DNA from: Sphingomonas panni
Lineage (GTDB): Bacteria > Pseudomonadota > Alphaproteobacteria > Sphingomonadales > Sphingomonadaceae
Direction of reading: 5' to 3'
Assembly: GCF_022664435.1 (NCBI RefSeq)
Contig: NZ_JAKREU010000002.1
Span: forward strand, 1-64,000
Length of the DNA stretch: 64,000 bases
Below, in pieces: positions 63,083 to 64,000 of the stretch. Position 1 is the stretch's first letter, and every line of letters starts with the position of its first letter. The position numbers were made by a program, and so were the translations under genes. Under the pieces are notes generated by a model. That model worked only from the letters and a program-made list of their open reading frames with translations, had not been told where the DNA came from and did not search any database.

Positions 63083-64000
63083 TCAATCGGCCTTGGGTTC
63101 GAGGAAGGCGTCACCGAAGCGTTCACGGCCCCGGAAGCGTTCGGGTGCCTCGGACAAGGCTGGCTTGCTGTAGCGGCCAGCTTCGCGTGCCCACAGCGCC
63201 TGCAATTCCTTCAGCTTTGCCGGATATTGCTTCGACAGGTCGCGGCTTTCGGAAAAATCGTTGCTGGTGTCGAACAGCTCCCAGCGATCGCCGCTGAAGT
63301 CGGTGCCGTTGCGGTGCATCGCGACCGCGCGCCATTTGCCCTGCGTGATCGCCCGGTTGCCGCGTAGTTCGAAGAACTGGACCGACCGCGCGCTGGGCGC
63401 ATCGGCGCGGGCGAAGCTCGCACGGATGCTGCGACCCGCGACCGGTATCTGCCGCACGCCGTTCACCGTCTGGGCAAAGCGCCCGCGTGCGACGTCGACG
63501 ATGGTCGGCGCAAGGTCGACGACATCGACATATTGCGTCCGTACCGCGCCGCGATCGCGTATGCCCTGCGGCCAGCTGATAATCAGCGGCGTTCGGACCC
63601 CGCCGGCATAAGGCCACACCTTGTACCGGCGGAACGGGGTCACGCCCAGCATCGCCCAGGGCCGCTGATATTCCGCCTGCGTCCGGTCGGTGCCCAGTTC
63701 GTCGAGGCGCGCGAGCATCTGTTCGGGCGTCAGCTTGTTGGGGCGATACAGGCCGTCGAATGCGCCGGTCTGGTTCGCTTCCCCGGCCGCGCCATTGTCG
63801 GACAGCAGGACGATCATGGTGTTGTCGTAGGCGCCGGTCTTCTTCAAATGCGCGACCAGTCGGCCGATCTGTTCGTCGGCATGGGTCACCAACCCGGCAT
63901 AGGTCGCCATGAACCGGGCAAAAACCTGTCGCTCCGTCGCCGACAGTGATGCCCATGCCCGGTCGCCGCCATTGCGGGGCGGCAAGGCGGTGTCGGCCGG
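63083..64000 (-). CDS. Arylsulfatase, C-terminal part (gene continues beyond the window)
   Basis: At least 305 residues of a sulfatase; the formylglycine motif is outside the window. Seen are the metal motif IVLLSDNGAAGE, then PFRRYKVWPYAGGVRTPLIISWP (with Lys/His substrate-site type residues) and WELFDTSNDFSESRDLSKQYP, typical of large arylsulfatases. A long insertion before the DNG region is not visible here. It precedes the transporter gene by 1 base and starts or continues the operon from the right. Confidence 0.9.
   Translation of the reverse strand, partial: PADTALPPRNGGDRAWASLSATERQVFARFMATYAGLVTHADEQIGRLVAHLKKTGAYDNTMIVLLSDNGAAGEANQTGAFDGLYRPNKLTPEQMLARLDELGTDRTQAEYQRPWAMLGVTPFRRYKVWPYAGGVRTPLIISWPQGIRDRGAVRTQYVDVVDLAPTIVDVARGRFAQTVNGVRQIPVAGRSIRASFARADAPSARSVQFFELRGNRAITQGKWRAVAMHRNGTDFSGDRWELFDTSNDFSESRDLSKQYPAKLKELQALWAREAGRYSKPALSEAPERFRGRERFGDAFLEPKAD

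Noticed and set aside
1..64000. tRNA, rRNA or replication-origin sequences
   Set aside because: None recognised by eye on either strand; a covariance-model search would be needed to exclude a tRNA.

Overview
The window looks like chromosomal DNA of a GC-rich alphaproteobacterium of the Sphingomonas type. The evidence is several TonB-dependent receptors, a MucR-type regulator, a membrane PQQ glucose dehydrogenase, an HWE histidine kinase, a glutathione-type gentisate route and a small alphaproteobacterial lysine-rich protein. This is inference from gene content; no rRNA or tRNA gene was seen.

Layout. 1-3.2 kb: the 3' part of an IS5-family element has cut an amidohydrolase gene, followed by a LytTR/LytS two-component pair. 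3.5-15 kb: a peptidase-rich block with an ABC ATPase, a permease fused to an M1 peptidase, an S9 peptidase, an M61 peptidase and an M16 peptidase. 15.5-18.5 kb: a small membrane protein and glucose dehydrogenase. 18.9-20.6 kb: two adjacent uncharacterised genes, both with PD-(D/E)XK nuclease signatures. 20.7-22.2 kb: an intact-looking IS1182-family element. 22.5-26.6 kb: a serine hydrolase, an NTF2-like protein, an HWE kinase and a receiver protein.

27.3-32.6 kb is the most unusual part. Two convergent, tightly packed operons stop 4 bases apart. The plus-strand side holds an uncharacterised protein, an ImmA/IrrE-type Zn peptidase and a PIN-like nuclease. The minus-strand side holds a P-loop kinase, a BpsA/methyltransferase-like enzyme, a second uncharacterised protein sharing an N-terminal motif with the plus-side one, and a protein with the hallmarks of a class III nucleotidyl cyclase fold. 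It looks like an undescribed defence or stress system. 33.1-38.5 kb is a mobile-DNA patch: a MucR gene truncated by an IS3 remnant, then a small tyrosine recombinase with a DUF3768 protein, a C39-like cysteine peptidase candidate and two exported or membrane unknowns, closed by an IS5 remnant.

38.7-46.7 kb: an Rrf2 regulator divergent from a thioredoxin-reductase-like flavoprotein, a three-gene ABC exporter (ATPase plus two DUF3526-type permeases) and a TonB receptor. The exporter and receptor promoters share a sequence motif. 46.8-52.7 kb: a copper-linked cluster (DUF2946, exported Fe/Mn superoxide dismutase lacking one metal ligand, PCuAC chaperone, SCO protein, copper-uptake-associated lipoprotein, a TonB receptor frameshifted at a run of nine G, and an esterase). 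52.8-54.4 kb: a graveyard of integrase, IS630 and MRJP-like fragments. 54.7-64 kb: one eight-gene minus-strand catabolic operon with three sulfatases, an MFS transporter, a GH3 hydrolase and the three gentisate-pathway enzymes, which suggests use of a sulfated and/or glycosylated aromatic compound.

A roughly 60-bp intergenic repeat (called R1 here) occurs nine times, always in the same orientation. A second, longer repeat (R2) occurs at least twice.
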